Below are positions 25,513 through 35,089 of a stretch of 64,000 nucleotides of DNA, piece after piece. The stretch spans positions 868,001 to 932,000 of the forward strand of contig NZ_CP067136.1 in NCBI RefSeq assembly GCF_028553785.1, written 5' to 3'. The notes below the pieces were generated by a model, which was not told where the DNA came from, ran no database searches, and worked only from the letters and a program-made list of their open reading frames with translations. The translations under genes and the position numbers were made by a program. Each line of letters opens with the position of its first letter. Positions within the stretch are counted from its first letter, which is position 1. The stretch is from Paracoccus fistulariae. Lineage in GTDB: Bacteria > Pseudomonadota > Alphaproteobacteria > Rhodobacterales > Rhodobacteraceae.

Positions 25513-26166
25513 ATGGGCAGGAAGAAACGGAATTTTGTGATTTTGGGTCTTGGCAGCTTCGGCAGCGTCGTCGCCGGGACATTGGCACAATTCGGAAACC
25601 ACGTGCTAGGGATCGACAGCGACGAAAGACGCGTCGCGGATATGGCCGAAAAGCTTAGCAACGTCGCCATTCTGGACGCCTCTGACGACGCCGCGCTGCG
25701 CGAGGCCGGGGTCGAGAACTACAATGTCGCGCTGGTGTCGATGGGCAATGATCTGGAAAGCAGCATCCTGTCGGTGATGAACCTGAAGCTGATCGGGGTC
25801 GAGACGATCTGGGTCAAGGCCGATAACCGCACCCATCACCGCATCATGTCGAAAATGGGCGTCGATCGTGTCCTGCTGCCCGATATCGAGATGGGCCGCC
25901 ACACCGCGCAGATGATGAACAATCCTGCGGTTCAGGATTATGTCTCGCTTGGCAATGGCTATAACGTCGTGAATGTCCGCGTCCCCGAGGAGCTGGACGG
26001 CAGGACCATCGCGGATCTGCGGCTTGGACAGGGTATCCGGGCCCTAGGGATGATGCGGGGCACGGAATATATCCAGACGGATCCGGACAAGCGCCTGAAG
26101 ATCGGCGACCGCCTGCTGCTTCTGGGCCGCAAGCCGGAACTGTCACAGTTCAGCGAGACGTTGTGA
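25513..26166 (+). CDS. potassium uptake regulatory subunit, KtrA/TrkA family
   Basis: A 217-residue cytoplasmic gating subunit of a Ktr/Trk-type potassium system. It has an RCK-N nucleotide-binding Rossmann fold (GLGSFGSVVAGTLA, about 10-23) and a C-terminal RCK-C/TrkA-C domain (about 135-217). The single-RCK length fits KtrA rather than the double-domain TrkA. I start at the ATG at 25513, with AAGGAG upstream; a longer frame to 25375 includes the terminator-like hairpin and is not credible. Its stop overlaps the next gene in GTGA. Confidence 0.88.
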   Translation: MGRKKRNFVILGLGSFGSVVAGTLAQFGNHVLGIDSDERRVADMAEKLSNVAILDASDDAALREAGVENYNVALVSMGNDLESSILSVMNLKLIGVETIWVKADNRTHHRIMSKMGVDRVLLPDIEMGRHTAQMMNNPAVQDYVSLGNGYNVVNVRVPEELDGRTIADLRLGQGIRALGMMRGTEYIQTDPDKRLKIGDRLLLLGRKPELSQFSETL

Positions 26167-27518
26167 GCCGCCGTCGCAGGACGATCTGGAAACGGGTCAG
26201 GCAGAGGTTGCACCATTCCTCGCCCCCGGCGGTGCTGGGCCTGGGCTATCTGGTGCTGGTCATTCTGGGGGCGCTGGCGCTGAAGCTGCCCGTCGCGACC
26301 ACGGCGCCGATCTCGATGATGGATGCGCTGTTCACCTCGACCTCGGCCATCACGGTAACGGGGCTGTCGGTGATCGATGTCGAGACCGGCATGACCTTCT
26401 GGGGCCAGTTGATCCTGATCGTGCTGGTACAACTGGGCGGGCTGGGCCTGATGAGCTTTGCGGTGCTGGTCTTTTCGGCGCTTGGGATGCCCATCGGATT
26501 GCGGCAGCAGACCTATCTGCGCGAGGATCTGAACCAGACCTCGTTCAGCAGCCTGACCAAGATGGTGGCCGTCATCATCCGCGTGGTGATCCTGGCCGAG
26601 GTTCTGGGCGCGCTGGCGCTGGCCTTTGTCTTCGTGCCGGAATTCGGTGTCTGGCGCGGCCTGTGGCATGCGCTGTTCCATTCGGTCTCGGCCTTCAACA
26701 ATGCCGGGTTTTCGACCTTTTCCAGCGGTCTGGTCGATTACGCCACCAATCCCATCGTCAATATCGTGGTGCCCGCGCTGTTCATCGCGGGCGGGCTTGG
26801 CTATGTCGTGCTGTCGGATATGCGCAGGCGCCGCTTCTGGCGGGGCTGGAGCCTGCATACGCGGCTGATGGTGGTGGGCAGCCTGGCGCTGATCGTCGTC
26901 GGGGTCGGGCTGACGGCGCTGCTGGAATGGAACAACCCGCGCACGCTGGGCCAATATGCCTCGCCGCTGGTGCGGCTGACGCTGGCCTGGTTTCAGGGCG
27001 TCACACCGCGCACCGCGGGTTTTGCGACGACCGATATTGCCGGGCTGCACGATTCCACCTCTTTGCTGTACATGGCGCTGATGGTGATCGGCGGCGGGCC
27101 GACCTCGACCGCGGGCGGGATCAAGGTCACCACGATGATGGTGATGCTGCTGGCGACGCTGGCCTTTTTCCGCCGCCGCACGCAGATCTGGGCCTTTGGC
27201 CGCTCTATCGGCATGGAGGACGTGCTGAAGGTCATGGCGCTGGTCGCCATCGCGGCGGTGCTGAATTTCGTCGGCGCCTTTGTCCTGATGGCCACCCATG
27301 ACGGCCAGTTTCTGGATGTCACCTTTGAGGTGGCCAGCGCATTCGGCAATGTCGGGCTGACGCGGAACTACACGCCCGAGCTTGGGCCGCTGGGCAAGAT
27401 CGTCATCATGGTGATGATGTTCCTGGGCCGGATCGGGCCGCTGACGCTGGGCTTCTTTCTGGCCACGCGGTCAAAGCCGCGGGTGCGCTATCCCGAAGGT
27501 CAGCTGTACCTTGGCTGA
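26163..27518 (+). CDS. potassium uptake membrane subunit, KtrB/TrkH family
   Basis: A 451-residue potassium-translocating membrane protein with four M1-P-M2 repeats. Selectivity-filter-type loops are visible as TSAITVTGLSV (repeat 1), SVSAFNNAGFS (2), GVTPRTAGFATT (3) and VASAFGNVGLT (4). It begins with GTG overlapping the KtrA-like stop by 4 bases, so both subunits are made together. With the divergent BCCT transporter this suggests an osmotic-response locus. Sodium coupling is possible but not determinable. Confidence 0.9.
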   Translation: MSRRRRTIWKRVRQRLHHSSPPAVLGLGYLVLVILGALALKLPVATTAPISMMDALFTSTSAITVTGLSVIDVETGMTFWGQLILIVLVQLGGLGLMSFAVLVFSALGMPIGLRQQTYLREDLNQTSFSSLTKMVAVIIRVVILAEVLGALALAFVFVPEFGVWRGLWHALFHSVSAFNNAGFSTFSSGLVDYATNPIVNIVVPALFIAGGLGYVVLSDMRRRRFWRGWSLHTRLMVVGSLALIVVGVGLTALLEWNNPRTLGQYASPLVRLTLAWFQGVTPRTAGFATTDIAGLHDSTSLLYMALMVIGGGPTSTAGGIKVTTMMVMLLATLAFFRRRTQIWAFGRSIGMEDVLKVMALVAIAAVLNFVGAFVLMATHDGQFLDVTFEVASAFGNVGLTRNYTPELGPLGKIVIMVMMFLGRIGPLTLGFFLATRSKPRVRYPEGQLYLG

Positions 27519-27563
27519 TCCCGCCCGACCCCCTATAAGCGGGCGGCGATGAAAGGAAACCCA

Positions 27564-28151
27564 ATGCGCGACGCAACCATCACCCGCAAGACCGCCGAAA
27601 CCCAGATCGAGGTGACGCTGAACCTTGATGGCACCGGCACCTTCGACAACCAGACCGGGGTCGGCTTTTTCGATCACATGCTGGATCAGCTGTCGCGCCA
27701 TTCGCTGATCGACATGACCATCCGCGCCACGGGCGACCTGCATATCGACGACCACCACACGGTCGAGGATACCGGCATCGCCATCGGTCAGGCGCTGGTC
27801 AAGGCCTTGGGCGACAAGAAGGGCATCCGCCGCTATGGCAGCTTTCTGCTGGCCATGGACGACACGCTGATCCGCGCCGCGCTGGATCTGTCGGGTCGGC
27901 CCTATCTGGTGTGGAATGTCGACTTTCCGTCGCAGAAGATCGGCAGCTTTGACACCGAACTGGTGCGCGAATTCTTTCAGGCTCTGTCCACCCATGGCGG
28001 GATCAGCCTGAACATCGCGCGGCTGGATGGCATCAACAGCCATCACATCGCCGAGGCCGCCTTCAAGGCCGTCGCCCGCGCGCTGCGCGAAGCGGTCGAG
28101 CCCGATCCGCGCATGGTCGGCGCGCTGCCCTCGACCAAGGGCGCGCTATGA
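27564..28151 (+). CDS. hisB: imidazoleglycerol-phosphate dehydratase
   Basis: A 195-residue histidine-biosynthesis enzyme that dehydrates imidazoleglycerol phosphate to imidazoleacetol phosphate. Manganese-binding motifs [11 protein letters not shown] (about 66-76) and [11 protein letters not shown] (about 163-173) are intact, and [15 protein letters not shown] is conserved. I start at the ATG at 27564, after AAAGGAAA, giving the usual family length; an in-frame ATG five codons upstream overlaps that Shine-Dalgarno. It is the single-domain form, without the phosphatase. Its stop overlaps hisH in ATGA. Confidence 0.96.
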   Translation: MRDATITRKTAETQIEVTLNLDGTGTFDNQTGVGFFDHMLDQLSRHSLIDMTIRATGDLHIDDHHTVEDTGIAIGQALVKALGDKKGIRRYGSFLLAMDDTLIRAALDLSGRPYLVWNVDFPSQKIGSFDTELVREFFQALSTHGGISLNIARLDGINSHHIAEAAFKAVARALREAVEPDPRMVGALPSTKGAL

Positions 28152-28777
28152 AGGTCGCGCTGATAGATTACGACAGCGGCAACCTGCATTCGGCGCATAA
28201 GGCCTTTGAGCTGATGGGGCGCGAGGCCGGGGCCCAGATCGTCGTGACCGCCGATCCCGCCATTGCCGCCCGCGCCGACCGGATCGTGCTTCCGGGCGAT
28301 GGCGCCTTTCCCGCCTGCCGCGCCGCGTTGGGCGAGGTTGACGGCATGGCCGAGGCCCTGCGCGATGCGGTGCTGACGCGTGGCGTGCCCTTCATGGGCA
28401 TCTGCGTCGGGATGCAGATGCTGGCCACGACGGGGCATGAATATCGCGAAACCGCCGGTCTGGACTGGATCGGTGGCGATGTGGTGGCGATCGACGCGCC
28501 GGATCTGAAAGTGCCGCATATGGGCTGGAATGAGCTGGTGATCGACAATCCGCATCCGGTGCTGGCTGGGATCGCGCCCGGCGATCACGCCTATTTCGTC
28601 CATAGCTGGCAGTTCAGGGTGGCCGATCCGGCGCATCTTCTGGCGCATGCCGATTACGGCGGCGCGGTCACGGCGGTGGTCGGGCGCGACAATATCGTCG
28701 GCACCCAGTTCCACCCGGAAAAATCGCAGGCTGTCGGCCTGCGTCTGATCAGTAATTTCCTGAACTGGACTCCGTGA
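28148..28777 (+). CDS. hisH: imidazole glycerol phosphate synthase, glutaminase subunit
   Basis: A 209-residue class-I glutamine amidotransferase that supplies ammonia to HisF. The nucleophile Cys lies in GICVGMQML (about 82-90), and the His/Glu pair is in TQFHPEKSQ near 190-198. Translationally coupled to hisB. The hisA and hisF genes do not follow: the next gene is convergent and overlaps the hisH end by 29 bases, so the his operon is cut after hisH. Confidence 0.95.
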   Translation: MKVALIDYDSGNLHSAHKAFELMGREAGAQIVVTADPAIAARADRIVLPGDGAFPACRAALGEVDGMAEALRDAVLTRGVPFMGICVGMQMLATTGHEYRETAGLDWIGGDVVAIDAPDLKVPHMGWNELVIDNPHPVLAGIAPGDHAYFVHSWQFRVADPAHLLAHADYGGAVTAVVGRDNIVGTQFHPEKSQAVGLRLISNFLNWTP

Positions 28778-29543
28778 CGGCGGGGCCGCGCGCCTGTTGC
28801 AGCGCCTGGCCCATCGCCTGCGCGAACAGACCGATATCGGTGGCCAGCGAGCCGAAATCGAAGCCCTGTTCCAGCACCTGCCTGACCCGTGCGGCGGATC
28901 CGCAATGGATCCCCGCCAGCAGACCCGCCTGTCGGGCCGTGTCCAGAATATCGGCAATCGCGGCCAGAACCGCCGGTTCGCCGGGCGTCAGGCTGGGCTC
29001 ATAGCCCATCGACAGGCCCAGATCAGACGGCCCGATATAGACCCCCGACAAGCCCTGAACCGCCATGATCTCGGCGCGATTTTCCAGCGCCTCGGCGGTT
29101 TCGATCATCGCAAAGACCTGCACCAGATCATTCGACCGACCGACATAGCCGGAATGCAGCCGGGCGGCACGCACGGGACCATAGCTGCGCGCGCCAAGGG
29201 GCGCGTATCGCGTCGCCTCGACCAGTGCGCGGGCCTCATCGGCGGTATTGATCATCGGGCAGATGAGACCGGTCGCCCCAGCATCCAGCATCTTCATGGC
29301 GATGCCCGGCTCATTCCAGGGGATGCGCACGATCTTGGGCGCGGGGCTGGCCGACATGGCCTGCAACATCTGCACCGCGACCTGATAATCGATCAGCCCG
29401 TGCTGCATATCAATGGTCAGCATATCGAAGCCCGTCTGCGCCATCAGCTCTGCCGTGACGCCCGAGGGGATACTGCACCAGCCATTCACCGCCTTGCCTC
29501 CGGCTCGGAAATAGGCCCCCATATCCTCGGCTGTCAGTGTCAT
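28749..29543 (-). CDS. HpcH/HpaI family aldolase
   Basis: A 264-residue metal-dependent class-II pyruvate aldolase of the HpcH/HpaI type, like 4-hydroxy-2-oxoheptanedioate or 2-keto-3-deoxy-L-rhamnonate aldolase. Family motifs include FDMLTIDMQHG, MINTADEARA, a metal-site Glu in FAMIETAEAL, and YIGPSDLGLSMG. I start at the ATG at 29543 because GGAGGG lies just ahead; an ATG four codons upstream overlaps it. It overlaps the hisH end on the other strand by 29 bases. Substrate not determinable. Confidence 0.88.
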   Translation of the reverse strand: MTLTAEDMGAYFRAGGKAVNGWCSIPSGVTAELMAQTGFDMLTIDMQHGLIDYQVAVQMLQAMSASPAPKIVRIPWNEPGIAMKMLDAGATGLICPMINTADEARALVEATRYAPLGARSYGPVRAARLHSGYVGRSNDLVQVFAMIETAEALENRAEIMAVQGLSGVYIGPSDLGLSMGYEPSLTPGEPAVLAAIADILDTARQAGLLAGIHCGSAARVRQVLEQGFDFGSLATDIGLFAQAMGQALQQARGPAVTESSSGNY

Positions 29544-29696
29544 CGCGCCCTCCATCTGCTTGCGACGCCATCAGGCCATTTGCCTGCGCAAAGGGCAAGA
29601 TGCCCCGCCCCGGATAGCGCAGACAACTTAGCGGTCGCGAATCACTGACGGCAGCGGCGATAAACAGGGTCAGCACCGTTGACTGAAGGAGAAGAC

Positions 29697-31394
29697 ATGT
29701 CCGAGCTTGAACGCCGGATCGCCCAGGCGAAGGGCGATGAACCCGCCGATCTGGTTCTGCGTGGCGGACAGGTCTTTGACCTGATGACGGGCACGATGAT
29801 CGCGAGCGATGTTGCCATATGCGGCGACCGGATCGTCGGCATCGCGGCAGAGTATCAGGGACAGCGCGTCATCGACGTGACCGGGCTGATTCTGGTGCCC
29901 GGCTTTATCGACACCCATCTGCATGTCGAAAGCAGCCTTGTCACGCCCTTCGAATTCGACCGCTGCGTGACCCCGCGCGGCGTCACCACCGCGATCTGCG
30001 ATCCGCATGAGATCGCCAATGTCATCGGGCTGGAGGGGATCCGCTATTTCCAGCGCGCCTCGGAACATCTGCTGATGGATCTGCGGGTGCAGCTGTCCTC
30101 TTGCGTGCCCGCGACGGATATGGAGACGTCGGGCGCGCGGATCGAGGCGGATGATCTGCAACAGGTGATGGCGCATCCCTCGGGGATCGGGCTGGCGGAA
30201 TTCATGAATTATCCGGGCGTGATTCATCGCGACCCGGCGGCCATGGCCAAGCTGCGGCTGTTCGAAGGCGGCCATATCGACGGCCATTGTCCGCAACTGC
30301 GCGGCACCGATCTGAACGCCTATATCGCCGCAGGCATCCGTACCGAGCACGAGGCGACGACCGCCGAGGAGGCCACGGAAAAGCTGCGCAAGGGGATGCG
30401 GGTGCTGATCCGCGAAGGCTCGGTCAGCAAGGATCTTGAGGCGCTGCAGCCGGTGCTGACAGACATTACCGCGCCCTATATGTGCCTGTGCACCGATGAC
30501 AGGAACCCGCTGGATATCGCCGATCAGGGGCATCTGGATTACATGATCCGGCGGCTGATCCAGAAGGGCACATCGCCACTGGCCGCCTATCGCGCCGCCT
30601 CGCTCTCGGCGGCCGAGGCCTTCGGGCTGAAGGATCGCGGGCTGATCGCGCCTGGCCTGCGCGCCGATATCGTCGCTGTGGACAGCCTGGAAGGCTGTCA
30701 TGCGCAACTGGTCATCGTCGGCGGGCGGGTGGCCGATGCCGACGCCTTTGCCGCCCGGCAGGATATCGCGCCGGTCGGGCGCGCCTCGGTCAGGGCGCCG
30801 CAGGTGGCGGCGGATGATTTTCGCAGCAGCGGCAATCGTAGCGAAACAGATGTGATCGGCATTCTGGAAGGCAAGATCATCACCGAGCATCTGCGCGAAG
30901 AGATCCAGCCGCAGGATGGTGACAAACGCCCCGATCCCGAACGCGACCTGATGCGCATCGCGGTGATCGAACGCCACGGCAAGAACGGCAATATCGCCAC
31001 CGGCTTTATCAAGGGCTTTGGTATCAGGCATGGGGCCATCGCCTCGACCGTCTGCCACGATCACCACAATATCGCCGTGGTGGGCGCGGATTACGATGAC
31101 ATGGCGCTGGCCGCGAACCGGCTGTCGCAGATCGAAGGCGGCTTCGTCGTCGCCCGTGACGGCAAGATCCTGGCCGAACTGGCCCTGCCCGTCGCCGGGT
31201 TGATGAGCCTCGAACCATTCGAGGATGTCCGCGACCGTCTGGCCCTGATGCGAGAGGCGGCATACAGCCTTGGCGTGACGCTGGAAGAGCCGTTCCTGCA
31301 ACTGACCTTCACCGCCCTGCCCGTGATCCCGGCCCTGAAGATCACCGATCGCGGCATGGTCGATGTCGTGAAATTCGAGATCATTCCCGGCTGA
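29697..31394 (+). CDS. ade: adenine deaminase
   Basis: A 565-residue amidohydrolase-superfamily enzyme that deaminates adenine to hypoxanthine in purine salvage. The metal site begins with [13 protein letters not shown], and [10 protein letters not shown] and TDDRNP follow in the barrel; the adenine-deaminase C-terminal domain (about 370-565) has [18 protein letters not shown] and [10 protein letters not shown] start at the ATG at 29697 with GAAGGAG upstream; an earlier ATG at 29679 is too far from any such signal. Its stop abuts the convergent fosX stop exactly. Confidence 0.93.
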   Translation: MSELERRIAQAKGDEPADLVLRGGQVFDLMTGTMIASDVAICGDRIVGIAAEYQGQRVIDVTGLILVPGFIDTHLHVESSLVTPFEFDRCVTPRGVTTAICDPHEIANVIGLEGIRYFQRASEHLLMDLRVQLSSCVPATDMETSGARIEADDLQQVMAHPSGIGLAEFMNYPGVIHRDPAAMAKLRLFEGGHIDGHCPQLRGTDLNAYIAAGIRTEHEATTAEEATEKLRKGMRVLIREGSVSKDLEALQPVLTDITAPYMCLCTDDRNPLDIADQGHLDYMIRRLIQKGTSPLAAYRAASLSAAEAFGLKDRGLIAPGLRADIVAVDSLEGCHAQLVIVGGRVADADAFAARQDIAPVGRASVRAPQVAADDFRSSGNRSETDVIGILEGKIITEHLREEIQPQDGDKRPDPERDLMRIAVIERHGKNGNIATGFIKGFGIRHGAIASTVCHDHHNIAVVGADYDDMALAANRLSQIEGGFVVARDGKILAELALPVAGLMSLEPFEDVRDRLALMREAAYSLGVTLEEPFLQLTFTALPVIPALKITDRGMVDVVKFEIIPG

Positions 31395-31799
31395 TCAGCC
31401 CTGCCGATAGCGCGCCAGCCGTTCCTGCAGGGTGCCGCTATGCAGTTCGAACAGGTGGTTGTCGTGGTCGTGGAAATAGATCGACCGCCCTTCGCCCACG
31501 ACGCGCGGCCTGCCTTCGCGCAGGTCCAGCCCCTGATCGCGGATCCGGGTCAGATAGTCGTCGTAATCGGCATCCGCGATCCTGAAAGCGACGTGGTTAT
31601 AGCTGCGCGTGGGCAAGGGATCGCCCTGCATCACCGCGATCCACAGCCCGGCCAGATCGTAGAACCGCTCGGGCGACAGGGAAAATTCCGCGCGGTCGCT
31701 GTCATAGATCCGGCGGGCGCCAAGGATGCCGGTCAGAATCGCCTCCATCCGGTCCAGATCGGCCGCGATGAAGGTCAGATGGCTCAGCCCCTCGACCAT
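31395..31799 (-). CDS. fosX: FosX-type fosfomycin epoxide hydrolase
   Basis: A 134-residue VOC-fold protein that closely resembles FosX, which opens the fosfomycin epoxide with water using manganese. Metal ligands His7, His69 and Glu118 and the catalytic Glu44 fall at the same numbers as in characterised FosX, and the GEGRSIYFHDHDNHLFELH segment is typical. Related FosA and FosB use thiols and lack Glu44. It starts 3 bases after the aldehyde dehydrogenase reading frame ends, so it is likely cotranscribed with it. Whether it gives resistance or has a metabolic role is not shown. Confidence 0.85.
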   Translation of the reverse strand: MVEGLSHLTFIAADLDRMEAILTGILGARRIYDSDRAEFSLSPERFYDLAGLWIAVMQGDPLPTRSYNHVAFRIADADYDDYLTRIRDQGLDLREGRPRVVGEGRSIYFHDHDNHLFELHSGTLQERLARYRQG

Positions 31800-31802
31800 G
31801 CG

Positions 31803-33275
31803 CTAATCGTGCTTGATGACCATCGTCCGCGTGGCGGCGAATTCGTACAGCGCATCAAAGCCCTTTTCGCGGCCATGACCGGATTTCTTCATGCCGCCAA
31901 AGGGCAGTTCGATCCCGCCCCCCGCGCCATAGGCGTTGACAAAGACCTGCCCGACCTTGATCTGGCGGGCCACGCGGATCGCGCGGCTGCCATCGCGCGA
32001 CTAGACGCCCGCGACCAGCCCGTAATCGGTCTGGTTGGCCAGGTCGATTGCGTCGGCCTCATCACGAAACACCATCAGCGCCAGCACCGGACCGAAGACC
32101 TCTTCCTGCGCCAGCAGGTGATCGCGCGGCACCGGACCATAGGCGCGCGGGGCGACGAAATTGCCGTTTGCAGCGGCATCTGCCGCAATCTGCCCCTGGG
32201 CGATCAGCGGGATGCCATCGGCGTCGGCCTGCTGGCAGAAGCCTTCGACGCGGCCTTTCTGCTTCGGGCTTATCAGCGGCCCCAGATCGTGATCGCCCTG
32301 CTGCATCCCGGCGATCAGCTTTGGAAAATCGGCGCGCAGCCGGTCGATGACCTGATCGGCGATACTCTCTTGCACCAGCAGGCGCGCACCTGCGGAACAG
32401 GTCTGACCGGCATTCTGGGTGATCGCCTTCAGGACGACCGGCATGACGACATCCAGATCGGCATCGTCGAACACAATCTGCGGCGACTTGCCGCCCAGTT
32501 CCAGCGTGCAGCCGATATGATTGCGCGCCGCCGATTCCTGCACAGCGATGCCGACCGGCGGGCTGCCCGTGAAGCTGAGGAAATCGACATCGCGATGTGC
32601 CGACAGCGCGGCCCCGGCCTCTTCCCCCCGCCCCGGCACGCAATTCAGCGCACCGGCGGGCAGGCCGGCCTCGCGCAGGATCTCGCACAGGCGCATCGGC
32701 GTCAGGCAGGCATCCTCGGCCGGTTTCAGCACGCAGGCATTGCCCATGGCCAGCGCGGCCGAGATGGTGCGCCCGAACATCTGCGCGGGATAGTTCCACG
32801 GGATGATATGGCCGGTGACGCCGTGGGGGACATGTTCGGTGGTCACGAAATAGCCCGGCATGAAGGGGATCATGTCTCCATGCACCTTGTCCGCCGCCCC
32901 GCCATAAAATTCCAGATAGCGCGCCGTCGCCGTGATATCCGCCCGCGCCTGCGAGATCGGCTTGCCACAATCGCGCGCCTCAAGCTCGGCCAACTCGTCA
33001 AAACCCGCCGTCACAAGCGCCGCGGCGCGGGTCAGGATGCGCCCGCGATCGGCTGCCGCCATCCGGCCCCAATCCGATGACAGGGCGCGGCGGGCGGCCT
33101 GCACGGCGGCGTCGATATCCTGCGCATTGCCGGCGGCGATCTGGGTGAACACCTCTCCGCTGGCGGGGTCGATTACATCCAGCACCGCCCCGCTGGCCGA
33201 GGGGCGCCATTCATTGTCGATGAACACGCCGTCCGACGCGGCTGTGATCGATGCATTGCGGGTCTGGACGTTCAT
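31803..33275 (-). pseudogene. aldehyde dehydrogenase interrupted by an in-frame amber codon
   Basis: The frame encodes a 490-residue NAD(P)-dependent aldehyde dehydrogenase, but codon 425 is TAG (32003-32001). The sequence continues in the same frame with SRDGSRAIRVARQIKVGQVF and runs to a normal stop at 31803. Family members carry Trp at this place (GLVAGVW), so a single G-to-A change in TGG explains the stop. Catalytic Asn161 (PWNY), Glu259 (LELGGKSP) and Cys293 (GQTC) lie before it; the lost 66 residues form the oligomerisation region, so the product is probably inactive. GGAGGAG precedes the ATG. A sequencing error is possible. fosX follows in the same unit. Confidence 0.85.
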
Positions 33276-33317
33276 GGGCTCTCCTCCTGGCCGCGCCAGA
33301 TTTGCCGATTGGCGCGC

Positions 33318-33914
33318 CTAGGGCAAGCGGCGCTGCCAGACCTGATCCACAATCCCGATGGCCCGGGTGACGGCCTGATCGATGGCAAGCTCGCTGGTGT
33401 CCAGCACCACCGCATCATCGGCGGGTCGCAGGGGCGCTGTCGCACGTTCGCTGTCACGCCGGTCGCGTTCCTGCAATTCGCGCAGCATCTGTGCCGGATC
33501 GGCGCCCAGTTCGGCCGCGCGGCGGTGGGCGCGAACCTGATCCGAGGCGGTGACATACAGCTTTACCTCGGCATCGGGGCAGATCACGGTGCCGATATCG
33601 CGCCCGTCCAGCACGGCCCCCGGCTCTTGCGCGGCGAAACGGCGCTGAAAATCCAGCAGGGCGGCCCGCACCTCGGGGATGGCCGCGACACGGCTTGCCG
33701 CCTGCCCCGCCTGGGCCGAGCGCAGATCGCTGCGGGCCAGATCCTCGGCGGTCAGGGATTGCGCCGCCTGCACCGGATCCCCGCCTCTGGCGCCGGTTGC
33801 GCGGTACAGCAGGCCGGTATCCAGATGGTGAAAGCCGAAATGGACCGAGATCGCGCGCGCGATCGTGCCCTTTCCCGATGCCGCCGGCCCGTCGATTGCG
33901 ATGGCAAAGCTCAT
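33318..33914 (-). CDS. cmk: cytidylate kinase
   Basis: A 198-residue nucleotide kinase that phosphorylates CMP and dCMP. The P-loop is GPAASGKGT (9-17), [11 protein letters not shown] is the substrate-binding segment, [15 protein letters not shown] the conserved core and [19 protein letters not shown] the lid-region motif. AAGGG lies ahead of the ATG. It is upstream of the aldehyde dehydrogenase-fosX unit on the same strand (42-base gap) and divergent from the LuxR gene. In other alphaproteobacteria cmk is usually next to aroA or rpsA; neither is in the visible neighbourhood. Confidence 0.95.
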   Translation of the reverse strand: MSFAIAIDGPAASGKGTIARAISVHFGFHHLDTGLLYRATGARGGDPVQAAQSLTAEDLARSDLRSAQAGQAASRVAAIPEVRAALLDFQRRFAAQEPGAVLDGRDIGTVICPDAEVKLYVTASDQVRAHRRAAELGADPAQMLRELQERDRRDSERATAPLRPADDAVVLDTSELAIDQAVTRAIGIVDQVWQRRLP

Positions 33915-34052
33915 GGATAAGCCCTTGTTCTGGTCCCGGGATTCTTTTCTGAAACGTCATTTCGCATGGGAAGTCACGTCAGGTCCAGACCTGCACATTT
34001 AACCATCACGGAAGTTGGGGCTTGGCAAAGGCACAACTGTGTAATTTTATTG

Positions 34053-34075
34053 CCTGAAATTTTGCAAATTTCAGG
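34053..34075. promoter_or_regulatory. perfect palindrome at the LuxR start region
   Basis: Ten-base arms CCTGAAATTT and its complement flank a 3-base centre, ending 11 bases before the LuxR start codon. The CCTG...CAGG ends recall lux-box operators. The right arm also contains the only Shine-Dalgarno-like bases (CAGG), so an RNA hairpin here would hide the ribosome site. Confidence 0.55.
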
Positions 34076-34086
34076 TTCGGTTCGTT

Positions 34087-34833
34087 TTGGCGCGATATAT
34101 TTCCAGACTGATAGACGCGGTTACCGTCGAGGACATCCAATTATGTCTTTTTGAGGCCATGCAATCCTTTGGTTTCATGTACACACTTTACGCCGCCCGA
34201 TATCTGACACAACTTCCGGCGACTGTCATCCATGAAGAATTGGAGGTCTGGAGCAATTTTCCAGATAACTTCCTCAACACGCTCACCTCGCAGCGAATTA
34301 TCTACGGATCAAACTGGGACCAATGGGCGCTGGAGCATGATGGCTGCATCGCGACCGAGCAGATCACGAATCGCAGCGGGCCGGACCGCCTGTCCGAACT
34401 GGTCAAGCAGAACGGGTTTCAGGGCAGCATGCTGTTCAGCCTGAAAGGCAAGGTTCTGCGCAGCAACGGCGCAATTCTGCTGAATCCGGGCCGTGGTGCC
34501 AGCGCGGAGGAGGCGATAAATCTGTGGCAGGCAAATAGTCGCGAATTGACGCTGATCTGCTGGGTCGCACATTTGCGCATGGCCACCAGCCAGCGCCGCC
34601 GCAAGAATAATCTGCTGACACAACGTCAGCGCGAGGTCCTGGAATGGAGCTCAGCGGGAAAAACCATCGCAGAAATCGCGACAATTCTGGGGGTTACACC
34701 CGCAACCGTCGAAAAACACCTGCGCCTTGCGCGTGACAGTCTGGGGGCCGGAAACACCGCACAGGCGATCCTGAAGGCGCATCTGACGAACCAGATCTTC
34801 TCGGGCGATATCCCTGACGAAACGGAACGGTAA
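34087..34833 (+). CDS. LuxR-family regulator, probable solo
   Basis: A 248-residue transcription factor. The N-terminal ~165 residues align in layout with autoinducer-binding domains; the C-terminal LuxR helix-turn-helix spans about 176-235 with LLTQRQREVLEWSSAGKTIAEIA and VTPATVEKHLRLA. I cannot see the Asp-Pro pair typical of acyl-homoserine-lactone sensors, so the ligand may differ. No luxI homologue is in the window. It starts at TTG (34087), the first start codon after the frame opens; the weak start and low local GC suggest tight or transferred control. A perfect palindrome lies just upstream and a terminator follows. Confidence 0.85.
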   Translation: MARYISRLIDAVTVEDIQLCLFEAMQSFGFMYTLYAARYLTQLPATVIHEELEVWSNFPDNFLNTLTSQRIIYGSNWDQWALEHDGCIATEQITNRSGPDRLSELVKQNGFQGSMLFSLKGKVLRSNGAILLNPGRGASAEEAINLWQANSRELTLICWVAHLRMATSQRRRKNNLLTQRQREVLEWSSAGKTIAEIATILGVTPATVEKHLRLARDSLGAGNTAQAILKAHLTNQIFSGDIPDETER

Positions 34834-34969
34834 GGAATACCTGACTTTCATTCATCTGATCTAATCCGTTCTATGAACATGTTCCGTGAGTGGTGACACA
34901 TCTGTGTCAGGAACGCAGCGTCAATCGGACCGAGTTGCCCGGTCCCCGACGCAGCCTGCTAGCCAGGCA

Positions 34970-35010
34970 GGGCTTGCCGATGATTTACCTCGTTATCGGC
35001 AAGCCCTTTT
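34970..35010 (+). terminator. rho-independent terminator of the LuxR gene
   Basis: A perfect 12-pair stem (GGGCTTGCCGAT and complement) with a 13-base loop and TTTT on the plus strand, about 140 bases after the LuxR stop. Confidence 0.8.
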
Positions 35011-35029
35011 CCAATCCGGCCCCTGCATG

Positions 35030-35059
35030 AAAAAAACCGCCGATCCTGTGGACCGGCGG
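35030..35059 (-). terminator. rho-independent terminator of rpsB-tsf
   Basis: Minus-strand 9-pair stem (CCGCCGGTC against GATCGGCGG, one G-U pair), a 5-base loop and a run of seven T. It lies 30 bases past the tsf stop. Confidence 0.88.
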
Positions 35060-35089
35060 CTTCCGAATTGTCCGAAACTGGCGGTTAAA

